Shown: positions 1-9,008, numbered from the stretch's first letter. The stretch: DNA of 60,569 nucleotides from Betaproteobacteria bacterium (GCA_016868175.1 VGHO01000002.1:1-60569); one strand, 5' to 3'. The notes: a model not told the origin generated them from the letters alone. Numbers and translations: made by a program.

Positions 1-86
1 TCGGTGGACCGGGCATTGGCCGCAGAGCCAAGTGGTGCTTGCGCGTTGGCCGAATGGCCAAACGGCGAGTTGGATGGATTGGTCAT
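1..86 (-). CDS. Unidentified protein, N-terminal 28 codons only
   Basis: This is a minus-strand gene start cut by the left edge. The ATG (86-84) follows a near-perfect Shine-Dalgarno AAGGAGGT (100-93) at short spacing, and a good sigma-70 promoter lies 50 bases upstream. The visible residues begin MTNPSNSPFG and continue as an Ala/Asn/Gly/Pro-rich stretch with no recognisable motif. The strong promoter and ribosome site suggest a highly expressed product. A phasin or other abundant granule or surface protein is possible, but nothing in these residues proves it. It is divergent from ndk. Confidence 0.6.
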   Translation of the reverse strand, partial: MTNPSNSPFGHSANAQAPLGSAANARST

Positions 87-134
87 CGTAGAACCTCCTT
101 GCTAGAAAAGCCACGAGACACGTGGATATGTGAG

Positions 135-163
135 AATGTAAAGCCAAAGGGCGGGCTTTTCAA
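135..163 (-). promoter_or_regulatory. Sigma-70 promoter for the left-edge gene
   Basis: Reading the minus strand, TTGAAA (163-158) is followed by exactly 17 bases and TACATT (140-135). This is a 5/6 match at -35 and a 4/6 match at -10 with optimal spacing. Transcription would start near 128, giving a leader of about 42 bases before the ATG at 86. The minus strand here also has a small hairpin (arms CAACCA/TGGTTG near 161-179) just upstream of the -35. Confidence 0.6.
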
Positions 164-518
164 CCACCTTGTCTGGTTGAGGGCTTTGAGAAGTGCGCTG
201 CGCTCAACCCGATTCGGGGGCAGAGCCTGGCGTATTTCTCCGGTGCTATCATCCCCCAACCTTAGGCGGGTAGTATCCACCGCACCAGTACCCTGAAGCA
301 CACTGTGGTTTGTAGTACGCGGGTCCTCCGGGCCATGCGGCACACACGGTAACCCGGAATCCCATCGCCAGATCACCCACCACGTTGTTCGCGGCGGCAC
401 AGACCAATCCCGGTTCAGGTGGATGCGGCAGATGGGTTCGCCCCGCAGTCCCTTGTGCCGCTTCGTCGAACGCTCCGGTCAATGCGGGCTTACTTTTCGA
501 ACACGAGCAAGGATAAAC
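164..518. other. Intergenic region between divergent left-edge gene and ndk
   Basis: No convincing gene is seen in these 355 bases. The only notable open frame is on the minus strand and ends at 249. Its last 38 codons (from an ATG at 365) encode a peptide rich in Tyr, Gly, Cys and Pro (for example YWCGGYYPP), but there is no ribosome site and the frame runs back antisense into ndk, so it may be a chance frame or a gene remnant. The ndk promoter must also lie here; I could not identify a clear -35/-10 pair for it. Confidence 0.4.
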
Positions 519-938
519 ATGGAACGCACACTTTCGATCATCAAACCCGATGCAGTTGGCCGCAACCTCATCGGCGCCATCTATGCGCGCTTTGAGGCGG
601 CCGGACTTCGCATCGTCGCGTCCCGCATGATGCATTTGTCGCGCGCTCAAGCGCAGGCCTTCTACGCAGTGCACCGGGACCGGCCTTTTTATGCGAGTCT
701 CGTGGAGTTCATGACCTCGGGACCAGTGATGGTGCAGGTGCTCGAAGGCGAGGGCGCAATCGCGCACAACCGGGAACTGATGGGGGCAACCGACCCCAGC
801 AAGGCGGCTCCCAACACGATCCGGGCGGATTTTGCGAGTAGCGTTGAAGCCAATGCAGTACACGGATCGGATGGTCCCGACACGGCAGCGGCCGAAATCG
901 CTTTCTTTTTTGCCTCGATGGATATCTGTGCGCGCTGA
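519..938 (+). CDS. ndk: Nucleoside diphosphate kinase
   Basis: The enzyme transfers the gamma-phosphate from ATP to nucleoside diphosphates through a phosphohistidine, balancing cytosolic NTP and dNTP pools. The 139-residue product has the normal bacterial length (about 141). It starts [12 protein letters not shown], and the catalytic histidine is H115 in NAVHGSDG, followed by the family C-terminal region ending in EIAFFF. The ATG at 519 is chosen over an upstream in-frame ATG at 423 because the homologous protein begins there and AAGGA lies at 509-513. It heads the plus-strand housekeeping series, 214 bases ahead of rlmN; the gap holds 24-bp repeats. Confidence 0.97.
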   Translation: MERTLSIIKPDAVGRNLIGAIYARFEAAGLRIVASRMMHLSRAQAQAFYAVHRDRPFYASLVEFMTSGPVMVQVLEGEGAIAHNRELMGATDPSKAAPNTIRADFASSVEANAVHGSDGPDTAAAEIAFFFASMDICAR

Positions 939-972
939 AGTTCCAGGTCGGCCGATCGGGGTTGCATCGGCG

Positions 973-1044
973 GCCTCGCCGCGGGTTGAATCTTCGGCCC
1001 CACCGCGGGTTGAGTCGGCGTCCTCACCGTGGGTTGAATCTTCG
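973..1044 (+). repeat. Three degenerate 24-bp tandem repeats
   Basis: Three consecutive 24-bp units (973-996, 997-1020, 1021-1044) share the core CCGCGGGTTGA followed by a TCTTCG or TCGGCG end. A partial fourth unit (GCCTCACGGTCG) follows. The units lie between the ndk stop and the rlmN start and are not in the ndk frame. A 24-bp period is in phase for translation, and one plus-strand frame reads PRVESSAP-type octapeptides, but no start site supports expression. Confidence 0.75.
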
Positions 1045-1152
1045 GCCTCACGGTCGATCACGCCGCCCGCCTGACCCTCGGTCCAATCTTCGGCAGAATT
1101 CCCGGCCCAGCGGCGTTATCCTCACTTTGCATCGGGAGCAACGCGCGAGTTC

Positions 1153-2490
1153 ATGACTGATTCCAGTTTCGTTGCCACGACTGATCTGCTCGGCCAAAGC
1201 ATCAGGGAACTCGAGACCTTGTTCGCCGGCTGGGGTGAAAAGCCTTTCCGCGCCCGCCAGTTGATGCAGTGGGTGCATCAGCGGGGTTCGGTCGACTTTG
1301 CGTCGATGAGCAGCCTTGCCGCGAGCCTGCGCGCGCGGCTGGCCGAGCAGGTGCGCGGACCGCTTCCCCGCGTGGTTCGCGACCACGTCGCTGCGGACTT
1401 CACGCGCAAGTGGCTCTTCGACGTTGGTGCTCACAACGCCATCGAAACGGTTTTCATTCCGGAGCGTGCCCGGGGGACCTTGTGCGTCTCCACGCAAGTG
1501 GGCTGCGCTGTGGGATGCGGTTTCTGTTCGACCGGAGCGCAGGGTTTCAACCGCAACCTCAGCACTGGTGAGATCGTGGCGCAGGTCTGGCTCGCGAGAG
1601 CCCTGCTCTGCAGTTCGGAAAGCGCCTCGCCGCTCCGTCTCAGGGCCGCGTCGATGCATCATCGTTACCCTGCGCCCGCTTTGGCATGCAATGCCGCATC
1701 TGCGGCTGCACCTGCATCTGCGGCTGCGGCGGCGTGTACTGCGACGGCTCCAGCGCTGGATCGGCTGAGGTCTGAGCCGCCGGCTCACCCGCTGGCGTTG
1801 GAGCAAGCGCCGGCCGAAGAGGAATCCGAGAGTGGCAAGGCGATCTCGAATGTGGTGTTCATGGGCATGGGGGAGCCGCTGCAGAACTACGAGGCCACCC
1901 TTGGGGCCCTGCGCATTCTCCTTTCCGACTTGGCCTACGGGCTTTCGAGACGCAGGGTTACGGTGAGTACCTCGGGGGTCGTGCCGATGATCGACCGCCT
2001 TGCCGGCGACTGCCCAGTGGCCCTCGCGGTGTCGTTGCATGCGCCTCACGATGATCTGCGCAGCCGGCTGGTACCGTTGAACCAGAAGTACCCGATTGCA
2101 CAACTGCTTGCGGCTTGCCGTCGATACCTGCGCGCGTCGCCACGCGATTTCATCACCTTCGAATACACCATGATCGCTGGTGTGAACGACTCCCTTGCCC
2201 AGGCGCAGGCGTTGCGCGATCTGCTTTGCAGCGTGCCTTCGAAAGTGAACCTCATCCCCTTCAATCCGATTGCCGGCTCCGCGTTTCGCAGAAGCACGAC
2301 GCAACAGATCCGCAGCTTTGCGGAGGTGCTGTTGGCCGCCGGCATCACGGCCACAATCCGCAAGACCCGCGGAGACGACATCGCTGCGGCCTGCGGACAA
2401 CTCGCCGGGTCAGTGCAGGATCGGACAAGCAGGACCGTCCGCATGCATCGCGCAGCCGGCCGCTCGCCGCAGGCGGTGAGTACCTGGTGA
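1153..2490 (+). CDS. rlmN: Dual-specificity 23S rRNA/tRNA adenine-C2 methyltransferase
   Basis: This radical-SAM enzyme methylates C2 of A2503 in 23S rRNA and A37 in some tRNAs. The iron-sulfur CxxxCxxC motif is C118/C122/C125 (GCAVGCGFC). The two catalytic cysteines are C111 (LCVSTQ) and the methyl-carrying C414 (AACGQL). The glycine-rich [11 protein letters not shown] motif is intact. At 445 residues it is longer than typical RlmN (about 380) because of a low-complexity Ala-rich insertion of roughly 50 extra residues (about 156-226) just before [10 protein letters not shown]. The insertion contains an 18-bp repeat. The C-terminus also has a tail of about 20 residues. The stop codon overlaps the next ATG by one base. 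Confidence 0.95.
   Translation: MTDSSFVATTDLLGQSIRELETLFAGWGEKPFRARQLMQWVHQRGSVDFASMSSLAASLRARLAEQVRGPLPRVVRDHVAADFTRKWLFDVGAHNAIETVFIPERARGTLCVSTQVGCAVGCGFCSTGAQGFNRNLSTGEIVAQVWLARALLCSSESASPLRLRAASMHHRYPAPALACNAASAAAPASAAAAACTATAPALDRLRSEPPAHPLALEQAPAEEESESGKAISNVVFMGMGEPLQNYEATLGALRILLSDLAYGLSRRRVTVSTSGVVPMIDRLAGDCPVALAVSLHAPHDDLRSRLVPLNQKYPIAQLLAACRRYLRASPRDFITFEYTMIAGVNDSLAQAQALRDLLCSVPSKVNLIPFNPIAGSAFRRSTTQQIRSFAEVLLAAGITATIRKTRGDDIAAACGQLAGSVQDRTSRTVRMHRAAGRSPQAVSTW
1696..1727 (+). repeat. Two copies of an 18-bp repeat inside the rlmN insertion
   Basis: The 14-bp sequence GCATCTGCGGCTGC occurs at 1696-1709 and again at 1714-1727, an 18-bp period that keeps the reading frame. It encodes the Ala-rich core of the extra segment in RlmN. 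This is consistent with growth of the insertion by slipped-strand duplication. Confidence 0.7.
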
Positions 2491-2909
2491 TGCAGCAGGC
2501 AACGCTCGGTGAGGTACTGGCCTCGGCCGACGGGCTGCGCGCCCTGCGCATCGCTCATGGGGTTGATGGCCACGACATGGCTGCGCACCTGGGCGTCCCC
2601 TTGCGTCAACTCGATGCGATCGAAGAGGGGCGATGGGAGGAACTGCCTGGCCCGGCCTTTGTCCGTCCCTTGCTCTTCGCCTACGGAAGGCGTATCGGCG
2701 TGGAGGATCGCAGTCTGCTGCTGCGTCTCCTGCCCCGGGAACTCCAGGATGCCGACAGCACGCTCCAGGGCGACGCGCGGCAGAGTCGGCTGCTTCCGCG
2801 CGGATTGCTTGGTTTTGCGCATGGCGGCGCGGGCAGGGGGCTGGTCTGGTCGTCGCTCGCCCTGTGCGCCTCGATCGTGGTGATCCACTTCTATGCACGC
2901 CCTTTCTGA
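2490..2909 (+). CDS. Short RodZ-like HTH membrane protein
   Basis: RodZ links MreB filaments to the cell-wall elongation machinery. This 139-residue product has the RodZ-type cytoplasmic helix-turn-helix (about 4-75; [14 protein letters not shown], then [19 protein letters not shown]) and one predicted transmembrane segment (about 118-135), ending four residues later. The periplasmic DUF4115 domain of full-length RodZ (usually over 300 residues in total) is absent. The stop codon is clean and the position between rlmN and ispG matches that of rodZ in betaproteobacteria, so this looks like a shortened form rather than a sequencing artefact. It overlaps rlmN by one base and ispG by 17. Confidence 0.8.
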   Translation: MQQATLGEVLASADGLRALRIAHGVDGHDMAAHLGVPLRQLDAIEEGRWEELPGPAFVRPLLFAYGRRIGVEDRSLLLRLLPRELQDADSTLQGDARQSRLLPRGLLGFAHGGAGRGLVWSSLALCASIVVIHFYARPF

Positions 2910-2955
2910 CCCGATGCACGCCCATTCGTACCCGATGCACGCCTCTTCTGACCCC
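2893..2955 (+). repeat. Three 21-bp repeats giving three possible ispG starts
   Basis: The units are 2893-2913, 2914-2934 and 2935-2955, each beginning ATGCACGCC and ending in ACCC. Each supplies an in-frame ATG, so IspG could start with one, two or three heptads. The first unit also contains the stop codon of the upstream rodZ-like gene (2907-2909). Confidence 0.85.
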
Positions 2956-4221
2956 CAACCCAACGAAGGAGCCGCACCGCTGGCGGCTCTGCCGCGACCG
3001 CGGCGCCGGTCGCTTCAGTGCCGCATACGCTGGGGTGACCGGGTGGTGTTGGTGGGGGGTGATGCCCCTGTCGTTGTGCAGTCGATGACCAACACCGACA
3101 CGGTCGATGTGATCGCCACTGCGATCCAGGTGAAGGAACTCGCGGTTGCGGGCTCGGAAATTGTGCGCATCACCGTGAACAGTGCTGCGGCTGCACGCGC
3201 AGTGCCGGAGATTCGTGAGCATCTCGACCGGATGGGGGTGGATACTCCGCTGGTGGGAGACTTCCACTACAACGGCCACAAGTTGCTGCAGGAGCACCCG
3301 GCGTGCGCCCAGACGCTGTCGAAGTACCGGATCAATCCGGGCAACGTTGGCACCGCGTCCCGGCGCGACGAGAACTTTGCAAGCCTGATCGAGGTGGCAC
3401 TCCGATGGGGCAAGCCACTGAGGATCGGTGTGAACTGGGGCAGCCTGGATCCTTCGGTGCTGGCGCGATTGATGGACGAAAACGCCCGCAGACCGCAGCC
3501 CTGGGAGGCTGCGGCGGTGATGCGCGAGGCGTTGGTGACCTCGGCGCTGGAAAGTACGCGCGAAGCGATACGCCTTGGCATGGATCCGGCGCAGATCTGT
3601 CTCTCGGCCAAGGTTTCCAGCGTGCAGGATCTGATCGCCGTCTATCGCACGCTTGCAGCGCGCTGCGAGCAGGCGCTGCACCTCGGACTCACCGAGGCTG
3701 GCATGGGTAGCAAGGGCATTGTGGCCTCCACGGCCGCGATGGCGGTACTGCTTCAGGAGGGAATTGGCGACACCATCCGCGTCTCGCTCACCCCCGAACC
3801 GGGTGGCGATCGCCGTCGCGAAGTGGTGGTGGCGCAGGAGATGCTCCAGACGATGGGATTGCGCGCCTTCACTCCGATGGTGATCGCGTGCCCGGGGTGC
3901 GGCCGCACGACGAGCACCTTTTTCCAGGAACTTGCCGATGACATCCAGCGCTGGCTGCGCGAGGAGATGCCGGTGTGGCGCGGCAAGTATCCAGGGGTGG
4001 AAACCCTGCAGGTGGCGGTGATGGGCTGCGTGGTGAATGGGCCGGGTGAGAGTCGGCATGCCGACGTGGGGATTTCGCTGCCGGGCGCCGGGGAGGCGCC
4101 GGTGGCACCGGTGTATGTCGATGGCGAGCGGCGCGTCACACTCAAGGGCGAAGGGATCGCGCGTGAGTTTCGCCGGATCGTGTCCGACTATGTCGAGCAG
4201 CGCTTCGGTGCCCCGCGATGA
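2893..4221 (+). CDS. ispG: 4-hydroxy-3-methylbut-2-enyl diphosphate synthase (flavodoxin)
   Basis: IspG converts 2-C-methyl-erythritol 2,4-cyclodiphosphate to HMBPP in the MEP isoprenoid pathway using a 4Fe-4S cluster. The 442-residue protein has the family core starting about residue 33 ([20 protein letters not shown]), the cluster ligands in ACPGCGRT and [10 protein letters not shown], and the NPGNVG motif. The start is ambiguous: three ATGs at 2893, 2914 and 2935 lie in perfect 21-bp tandem spacing, each encoding an MHAxSxP heptad. The first is inside the rodZ end, and no strong ribosome site marks any of them. Downstream it overlaps hisS by four bases (ATGA). Confidence 0.95.
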   Translation: MHALSDPMHAHSYPMHASSDPQPNEGAAPLAALPRPRRRSLQCRIRWGDRVVLVGGDAPVVVQSMTNTDTVDVIATAIQVKELAVAGSEIVRITVNSAAAARAVPEIREHLDRMGVDTPLVGDFHYNGHKLLQEHPACAQTLSKYRINPGNVGTASRRDENFASLIEVALRWGKPLRIGVNWGSLDPSVLARLMDENARRPQPWEAAAVMREALVTSALESTREAIRLGMDPAQICLSAKVSSVQDLIAVYRTLAARCEQALHLGLTEAGMGSKGIVASTAAMAVLLQEGIGDTIRVSLTPEPGGDRRREVVVAQEMLQTMGLRAFTPMVIACPGCGRTTSTFFQELADDIQRWLREEMPVWRGKYPGVETLQVAVMGCVVNGPGESRHADVGISLPGAGEAPVAPVYVDGERRVTLKGEGIAREFRRIVSDYVEQRFGAPR

Positions 4222-5564
4222 GCCTTGTTGATCCGGCGGCGGGCATGGGAAGCGCTGCCGCAGCCGAGGGGGGCGGCGTCCGGCGCGAACCGCTGCGCGG
4301 GGTGCGCGGCATGAACGATGTGCTGCCGGCGGAGCAGTGGCTCTGGCGCCATTTCGAGGAATCCGTCGCTGCGGTCGTGACGTCCTACGGATACCGGCAA
4401 ATCCGCACCCCGATCCTCGAGCACGCTGCGCTGTTCCTGCGCGGGATCGGCGAAGTCACCGACATTGTCGAAAAGGAGATGTACGCCTTCACCGATCAAC
4501 TCAACGGCGAGTACCTGAGTCTTCGCCCGGAGAGTACCGCCGGCGTTGTGCGTGCGGTGATCGAGCACCACCTCCTGCGCGAGGGCCCGCAGAGGCTCTG
4601 GTACAGCGGTCCGATGTTTCGCCATGAACGCCCGCAGCGTGGCCGGTACCGACAGTTCCATCAGGTCGGGCTCGAAGCGCTGGGGCTCCCCGGGCCGGAC
4701 GTTGATGCCGAACTCATCCTGGTGTGCGCGCGGCTCTGGGAGGAGCTTGGTCTGCGGGACCTGAGCCTCGACATCAATTCGCTCGGCGCGATGGGCGAGC
4801 GCGCGGCGCACCGGCAGGCGTTGATAGCCTACTTCGAGGCGCATCGGACCTTGCTCGACGAGGATGCGCAGCGTCGTCTGCACAGCAACCCCTTGCGCAT
4901 CCTCGACAGCAAGAACCCGCAGATGCAGCAACTCATCGAGGGCGCACCATCGATCGACAAGTTTCTCGGGGAGGTATCCCGAACACACCTTGCGCGCATC
5001 CTGGAGCATCTCGACCGGCGCGGGATCGCCTTCCGGGTCAATCCCCGTCTGGTGCGGGGGCTCGACTACTACAACCTCACGGTCTTTGAGTGGATTGCCC
5101 CATTCGGCGGAAAGGCTCCGCTCACGATCTGCGGCGGTGGACGCTATGACGGGCTCTTCGAGACGCTCGGCGGCAAGGCCGCGCACGGTTGCGGTTTTGC
5201 GATCGGGGTGGAACGTGTGCTCGAGGCCTTGCGCGCGGTGATTCCTGTGCAGCCCGACACCTGCGATGTGTATCTGGTACATCAGGCCGATGGCTCGGAT
5301 CTGGCCGCCTTTGAACTTGCCGAGCGTCTGCGCGACCAAGGTCTGGATGTGATCGTGCACTGCGGTGCGGGGCAGTTCAAGGCGCAGTTCAAGCGTGCAG
5401 ACGCGAGCGGTGCGAGCTACGCAGTGGTGATTGGTGAGGAGGAGTTGCGCGCCGGGCAGGCCACGGTGAAGGCCCTTCGCGACGCGTCGGTGCCCCAGAC
5501 ACGGATGGCCGCGGATCAGGTTGCCGGCTACATTCTCGAACATGGTTACGCGGCAAGGCCCTGA
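4218..5564 (+). CDS. hisS: Histidyl-tRNA synthetase
   Basis: This class II synthetase charges tRNA-His. The 448-residue protein has motif 1 ([20 protein letters not shown]), motif 2 ([19 protein letters not shown]), the histidine-binding [12 protein letters not shown] and GGGRYDGL, and the C-terminal anticodon-binding domain (about 340-448). The homologous part begins about residue 23 ([13 protein letters not shown]); the preceding Ala/Gly-rich stretch is a short extension, unless translation starts later. The ATG overlaps the ispG stop (ATGA), and its own stop overlaps the next ATG by one base, implying translational coupling. Confidence 0.97.
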   Translation: MSLVDPAAGMGSAAAAEGGGVRREPLRGVRGMNDVLPAEQWLWRHFEESVAAVVTSYGYRQIRTPILEHAALFLRGIGEVTDIVEKEMYAFTDQLNGEYLSLRPESTAGVVRAVIEHHLLREGPQRLWYSGPMFRHERPQRGRYRQFHQVGLEALGLPGPDVDAELILVCARLWEELGLRDLSLDINSLGAMGERAAHRQALIAYFEAHRTLLDEDAQRRLHSNPLRILDSKNPQMQQLIEGAPSIDKFLGEVSRTHLARILEHLDRRGIAFRVNPRLVRGLDYYNLTVFEWIAPFGGKAPLTICGGGRYDGLFETLGGKAAHGCGFAIGVERVLEALRAVIPVQPDTCDVYLVHQADGSDLAAFELAERLRDQGLDVIVHCGAGQFKAQFKRADASGASYAVVIGEEELRAGQATVKALRDASVPQTRMAADQVAGYILEHGYAARP

Positions 5565-6382
5565 TGGCTGACCATCACTTCGAGCAGGAAGAGGTTGACC
5601 GCCTCAAGGACTGGTGGCGGCGCAATGGAACCTGGATTTCGATGCTGCTTGCCGCAGCCATGTTCGCGCTGGCGGGCTGGCGTGGATGGGGCTGGTATCA
5701 GGGCAAGCGTTCCGTTGAAGCCGCTGAGGTCTACGACCGGGTCGTGATCGCTGCGCGACGTGCAGACACTGCCGCAGTGCGCCAGGACGCTGGAACACTC
5801 TTCGAGCAGTACCCGGAGACTGCGTATGCGCCGCTTGCGGCGCTCCTGAGCGCGAAGCTCCTCGTGGAACAGGGCGACCTCAAGTCGGCCCGCGCGCAAC
5901 TGCAGTGGGTGGTCGATCGCAAGGCCGACCATGCGCTTTCGGCCGTGGCGCGGATAAGGCTTGCCGGAGTCCTGATCGACGAGGGGGCTCCCGAGCAGGC
6001 GCTGGCGCTGCTCGAGCCAGCTGCCTACGGTGCCGACGGCGCCTTCGAAGTGGCGCGACTCGACCGTCGCGGTGACGTTCTGCTTGCGCTTGGCCGCCTG
6101 CCCGAAGCGCTCGCCGCCTGGGACGAGGCGATCGGGAAGTCCGAAAAGAGCGCCATCAACTCCCGGGAGTCGCCGCTCAAGCCGCTGGTGCAACTCAAAC
6201 GCGACCATCTGGCGGCAGGAGGCGACGGTGAATCGCCCAACCCGGCTCCCCCAGCGAGCACCGCAGACAAGCCGGGCCGCACCGGGGGCAAGGCAGCAGA
6301 TGGCGGGGACAAGCCAGCGGGCTCCTCCGACAAACCGGGCAGCACCGGAGGCAAGCCAGGAGCCAGCGGGGGAGGATCATGA
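5564..6382 (+). CDS. yfgM: YfgM-type tetratricopeptide membrane protein
   Basis: YfgM is an inner-membrane protein with a periplasmic TPR domain that works near the Sec translocon and chaperones; its gene normally sits between hisS and bamB, as here. The 272-residue product has a short cytoplasmic start (EQEEVDRLKDWWRRNG), one transmembrane helix (about 24-44) and TPR-like helices to about residue 215. It then has a 57-residue tail made of Gly, Pro, Lys and Ser with repeated DKPG and TGGK motifs, which is absent from typical YfgM (about 205 residues). The stop overlaps bamB by four bases. Confidence 0.9.
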   Translation: MADHHFEQEEVDRLKDWWRRNGTWISMLLAAAMFALAGWRGWGWYQGKRSVEAAEVYDRVVIAARRADTAAVRQDAGTLFEQYPETAYAPLAALLSAKLLVEQGDLKSARAQLQWVVDRKADHALSAVARIRLAGVLIDEGAPEQALALLEPAAYGADGAFEVARLDRRGDVLLALGRLPEALAAWDEAIGKSEKSAINSRESPLKPLVQLKRDHLAAGGDGESPNPAPPASTADKPGRTGGKAADGGDKPAGSSDKPGSTGGKPGASGGGS

Positions 6383-7560
6383 GTGATCGTTTCGGGCGTC
6401 GCAGCCTCGTGAAAAGGGGGCTTGGGCTTGCCTGCGCCAGTGCAACGCTGGGTGCCTGCTCCGCAATCGACACCGTGTCGGGGTGGATGCCCTGGTCGTC
6501 TTCGCGGAGGAAGCTCCCCGAACTCGCCCCGCTTGCGGGTGCCAACCAGTTGTTGGCGGGGTGGCGTGTCTCGATCGGCCCCACGGGTCTGGGCTTTGTT
6601 CCGGTGCTGTCGGCCTCCCAGCTTCTGCTTGCCAACCGCGCGGGCCAGATCGCAGCGCACGATGCACAAAGTGGCGAGCGCCTGTGGACCTTTCAGCACC
6701 GGGTGGGCTTCAGCACCGGGCTCGCGGTTGAGGATCAGCTTTTCGTGCTCGCATCGCGGGACGGCCGTGTTGTCGCGCTTGATCGACGCGGCGTCCAGAT
6801 CTGGTCGGCAGTGCTTGGTGCCGAGGCGGTGTCGGTTCCGGCGCTCGGCGAAGGGCTCGTGGTGGTGAGAACCAGCGACAGCCGTATTCAGGCCATCGAC
6901 CTCGAAAGTGGCCGTCCCCGATGGAGTATTGCCAGGCAGAGTCCGCCGCTCGTGCTGCGCGCAACCAACGCTGCGGTATTTCGTTCAGGCCGGGTGTACC
7001 TCGGGCTGCCTGGGGGACGCCTCATGGCGGTGAATGCGGCAAGCGGGCAGGTGGAATGGGAGGCTCTGGTGTCGGCACCGCGTGGCACCACCGAGATCGA
7101 GCGTCTTGCCGATGTTCTCGGCGCACCGCTGATTGGCGATGACGACATCGTCGCCCTGAGTTTTCAGGGAAAACTGTCGAGCTTTGAACGCACCACAGGG
7201 CAACTGCTCTGGTCGCGCGAACTTGGCGGGGCGGGCGGCGTGGCGGGAGATCGGCAACAACTCTTTGCCGCCGACGACCGGGGAACGGTGCACGCCTTCA
7301 GTCGCAGTGGCGCGCCCCAATGGCGGCAGGAAGCCCTGCGCGCACGCGGCCTCGGCGCTCCGGCCGTGAGCGCCCGGCACCTGTTTCTTGCCGACGATCA
7401 GGGCGTGCTTCACGCTCTGAGTCGTGAGCAGGGCACGCTTGTGGGCAGGCTGCAACTCCCCTCAAAGGATCAGGCCTGCGCGCCGCTCGTGGAAGACAAT
7501 CGCGGATGGGTTCTGGGCGTGGACGGCGCGTTGACGCAGTTCAGGATCGCAAGTGCCTGA
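6379..7560 (+). CDS. bamB: Outer-membrane assembly lipoprotein BamB
   Basis: BamB is the beta-propeller lipoprotein of the BAM complex, which inserts beta-barrel proteins into the outer membrane. The N-terminus has a basic region (RRSLVKRG) and a lipobox LGAC with the lipidated Cys at residue 27. The body consists of repeating PQQ-like blades with motifs such as GERLWTF, GRPRWSI and GQVEWEA. At 393 residues it has the normal family length. It overlaps yfgM (ATGA) and der by eight bases. Confidence 0.95.
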   Translation: MSDRFGRRSLVKRGLGLACASATLGACSAIDTVSGWMPWSSSRRKLPELAPLAGANQLLAGWRVSIGPTGLGFVPVLSASQLLLANRAGQIAAHDAQSGERLWTFQHRVGFSTGLAVEDQLFVLASRDGRVVALDRRGVQIWSAVLGAEAVSVPALGEGLVVVRTSDSRIQAIDLESGRPRWSIARQSPPLVLRATNAAVFRSGRVYLGLPGGRLMAVNAASGQVEWEALVSAPRGTTEIERLADVLGAPLIGDDDIVALSFQGKLSSFERTTGQLLWSRELGGAGGVAGDRQQLFAADDRGTVHAFSRSGAPQWRQEALRARGLGAPAVSARHLFLADDQGVLHALSREQGTLVGRLQLPSKDQACAPLVEDNRGWVLGVDGALTQFRIASA

Positions 7561-8923
7561 GGCCGGGGGCAGGTTGGCTGTTGTTGCGCTGGTTGGTCGC
7601 CCGAACGTGGGAAAGTCCACCCTCTTCAACCGGCTCACACGTTCGCGCAACGCGCTGGTGGCCAATGTGCCAGGGCTCACGCGCGACCGGCATTACGGTC
7701 GCGGGCGCTTGGGCGAGCGGCCCTATGTGGTGATCGATACCGGAGGGTTCGAACCGGTCGCACGTGAAGGGCTCGCCCTCGAAATGGCACGCCAGGCGCG
7801 CCTTGCCATCCTCGAGGCCGATGTGGTGATTCTGGTGGTGGACGGTCGCGAGGGCCTCAGTCCCCGCGACGCCGAGATCGTTGCCGAGTTGCGCCGCTCG
7901 GCGGGGGTGATCGCACTTGCGGTGAACAAGACCGAGGGCATGCCGTCGGCGCAGGCCTTGGCCGAATTCCACCGGCTCGGGCTGGGCCAGGTCTTTGCCA
8001 TTTCGGCGGCGCACGGCGATGGCGTGCGGGCAATGGTGGATGCACTTCTCGAGGATTCGTCTCCTGGAGGCGGCGAGGTTGCGCCCGTGCCCCTGGCCGA
8101 GCCTGAAGCAGCGCGTGTGAGGGTTGCGATCGTTGGACGTCCGAATGCCGGTAAATCCACGCTGATCAATGCTCTGCTCGGCGAGGAGCGGGTGATTACC
8201 TTCGATCAGCCGGGCACCACACGCGATGCGCTGTCCACCGATTGCAGTTTCGCCGGACGACCGTATGCCCTGATTGACACCGCGGGCTTGCGCAGGCGTG
8301 CGAAGGTGTCGGAGGTGGTCGAGAAGTTTTCGGTGATCAAGACCTTGCAGGCAATCGAAGACAGCCATGTGTGCGTTTTGCTGCTCGACGCCGGCGAAGG
8401 CATCGGGCACCTGGATGCCGGGATTGCTAATTACATCGTCGAGGCCGGCCGGGCCGTGGTGGTGGCGGTCAACAAGTGGGATGCGGTGAAGGCCGAGGCC
8501 CGCCAGCAGATCAGGCACGACTTTGAGCGTGAACTGCAATTCCTGCGTTTTGCGCGCCTGTGCCTCATTTCCGCCCGCGAACAGCGCGGGCTCGGGCCCC
8601 TCATGAAGGCGGTTGACGATGCTTATGCATCGGCCACTGCGCGTCTTTCAACCCCCCGACTCACCCGCGCCTTGCGCGAGGCGGTCGAGCGCCAGCAACC
8701 GCCGCGCAAAGGACCCTTCCGACCGAAAATGCGCTATGCGCATCAAGGGGGGCGCAACCCGCCCGTGGTGGTGATTCACGGCAACTCGCTCGACAAGGTG
8801 CCCGCGACCTACGAACGTTACCTCGAGGCATGGTTCCGCACGGTCTTCAAGCTCGAAGGAACCCCCTTGCGGATCGAGTGGCGGTCTGGAGCAAACCCCT
8901 ACGTGAAGGAGGCGTCCGCATGA
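7553..8923 (+). CDS. der: Ribosome-assembly GTPase Der (EngA)
   Basis: Der is an essential tandem GTPase for maturation of the 50S ribosomal subunit. The 456-residue protein has two G domains: P-loop GRPNVGKS near residue 15 with DTGG, and GRPNAGKS near residue 195 with DTAGLRR and NKWD. A C-terminal KH-like domain (about 370-456) follows. In the first domain the G4 motif reads NKTE where NKxD is usual, a conservative change seen in some Der proteins. Translation starts at a GTG inside the end of bamB. Confidence 0.97.
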   Translation: MPEAGGRLAVVALVGRPNVGKSTLFNRLTRSRNALVANVPGLTRDRHYGRGRLGERPYVVIDTGGFEPVAREGLALEMARQARLAILEADVVILVVDGREGLSPRDAEIVAELRRSAGVIALAVNKTEGMPSAQALAEFHRLGLGQVFAISAAHGDGVRAMVDALLEDSSPGGGEVAPVPLAEPEAARVRVAIVGRPNAGKSTLINALLGEERVITFDQPGTTRDALSTDCSFAGRPYALIDTAGLRRRAKVSEVVEKFSVIKTLQAIEDSHVCVLLLDAGEGIGHLDAGIANYIVEAGRAVVVAVNKWDAVKAEARQQIRHDFERELQFLRFARLCLISAREQRGLGPLMKAVDDAYASATARLSTPRLTRALREAVERQQPPRKGPFRPKMRYAHQGGRNPPVVVIHGNSLDKVPATYERYLEAWFRTVFKLEGTPLRIEWRSGANPYVKEASA

Positions 8924-8987
8924 GGCGCCCTCGAGGCGAAGGGCACAATAGGGGTGTAAGCGTTTGGAGAAGACTCCCGGGTAGTCC

Positions 8988-9008
8988 ACAACAACAACAC
9001 CACAACAG
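8988..9008 (+). promoter_or_regulatory. AAC-repeat in the hfq leader, candidate Hfq autoregulatory site
   Basis: The leader reads ACAACAACAACACCACAACA directly upstream of the ribosome site (AAAGGAG, 9012-9018). Consecutive A-R-N triplets are the known ligand of the distal face of Hfq, and E. coli Hfq represses its own mRNA by binding the 5' leader. Binding here could compete with ribosomes. The assignment is inferred from the motif and its position only. Confidence 0.5.

Noticed and set aside
832-1074. Small protein with RVESSAP repeats after ndk
   Set aside because: The frame begins inside ndk, has no ribosome site and consists mostly of the 24-bp repeat; composition alone does not support a gene.
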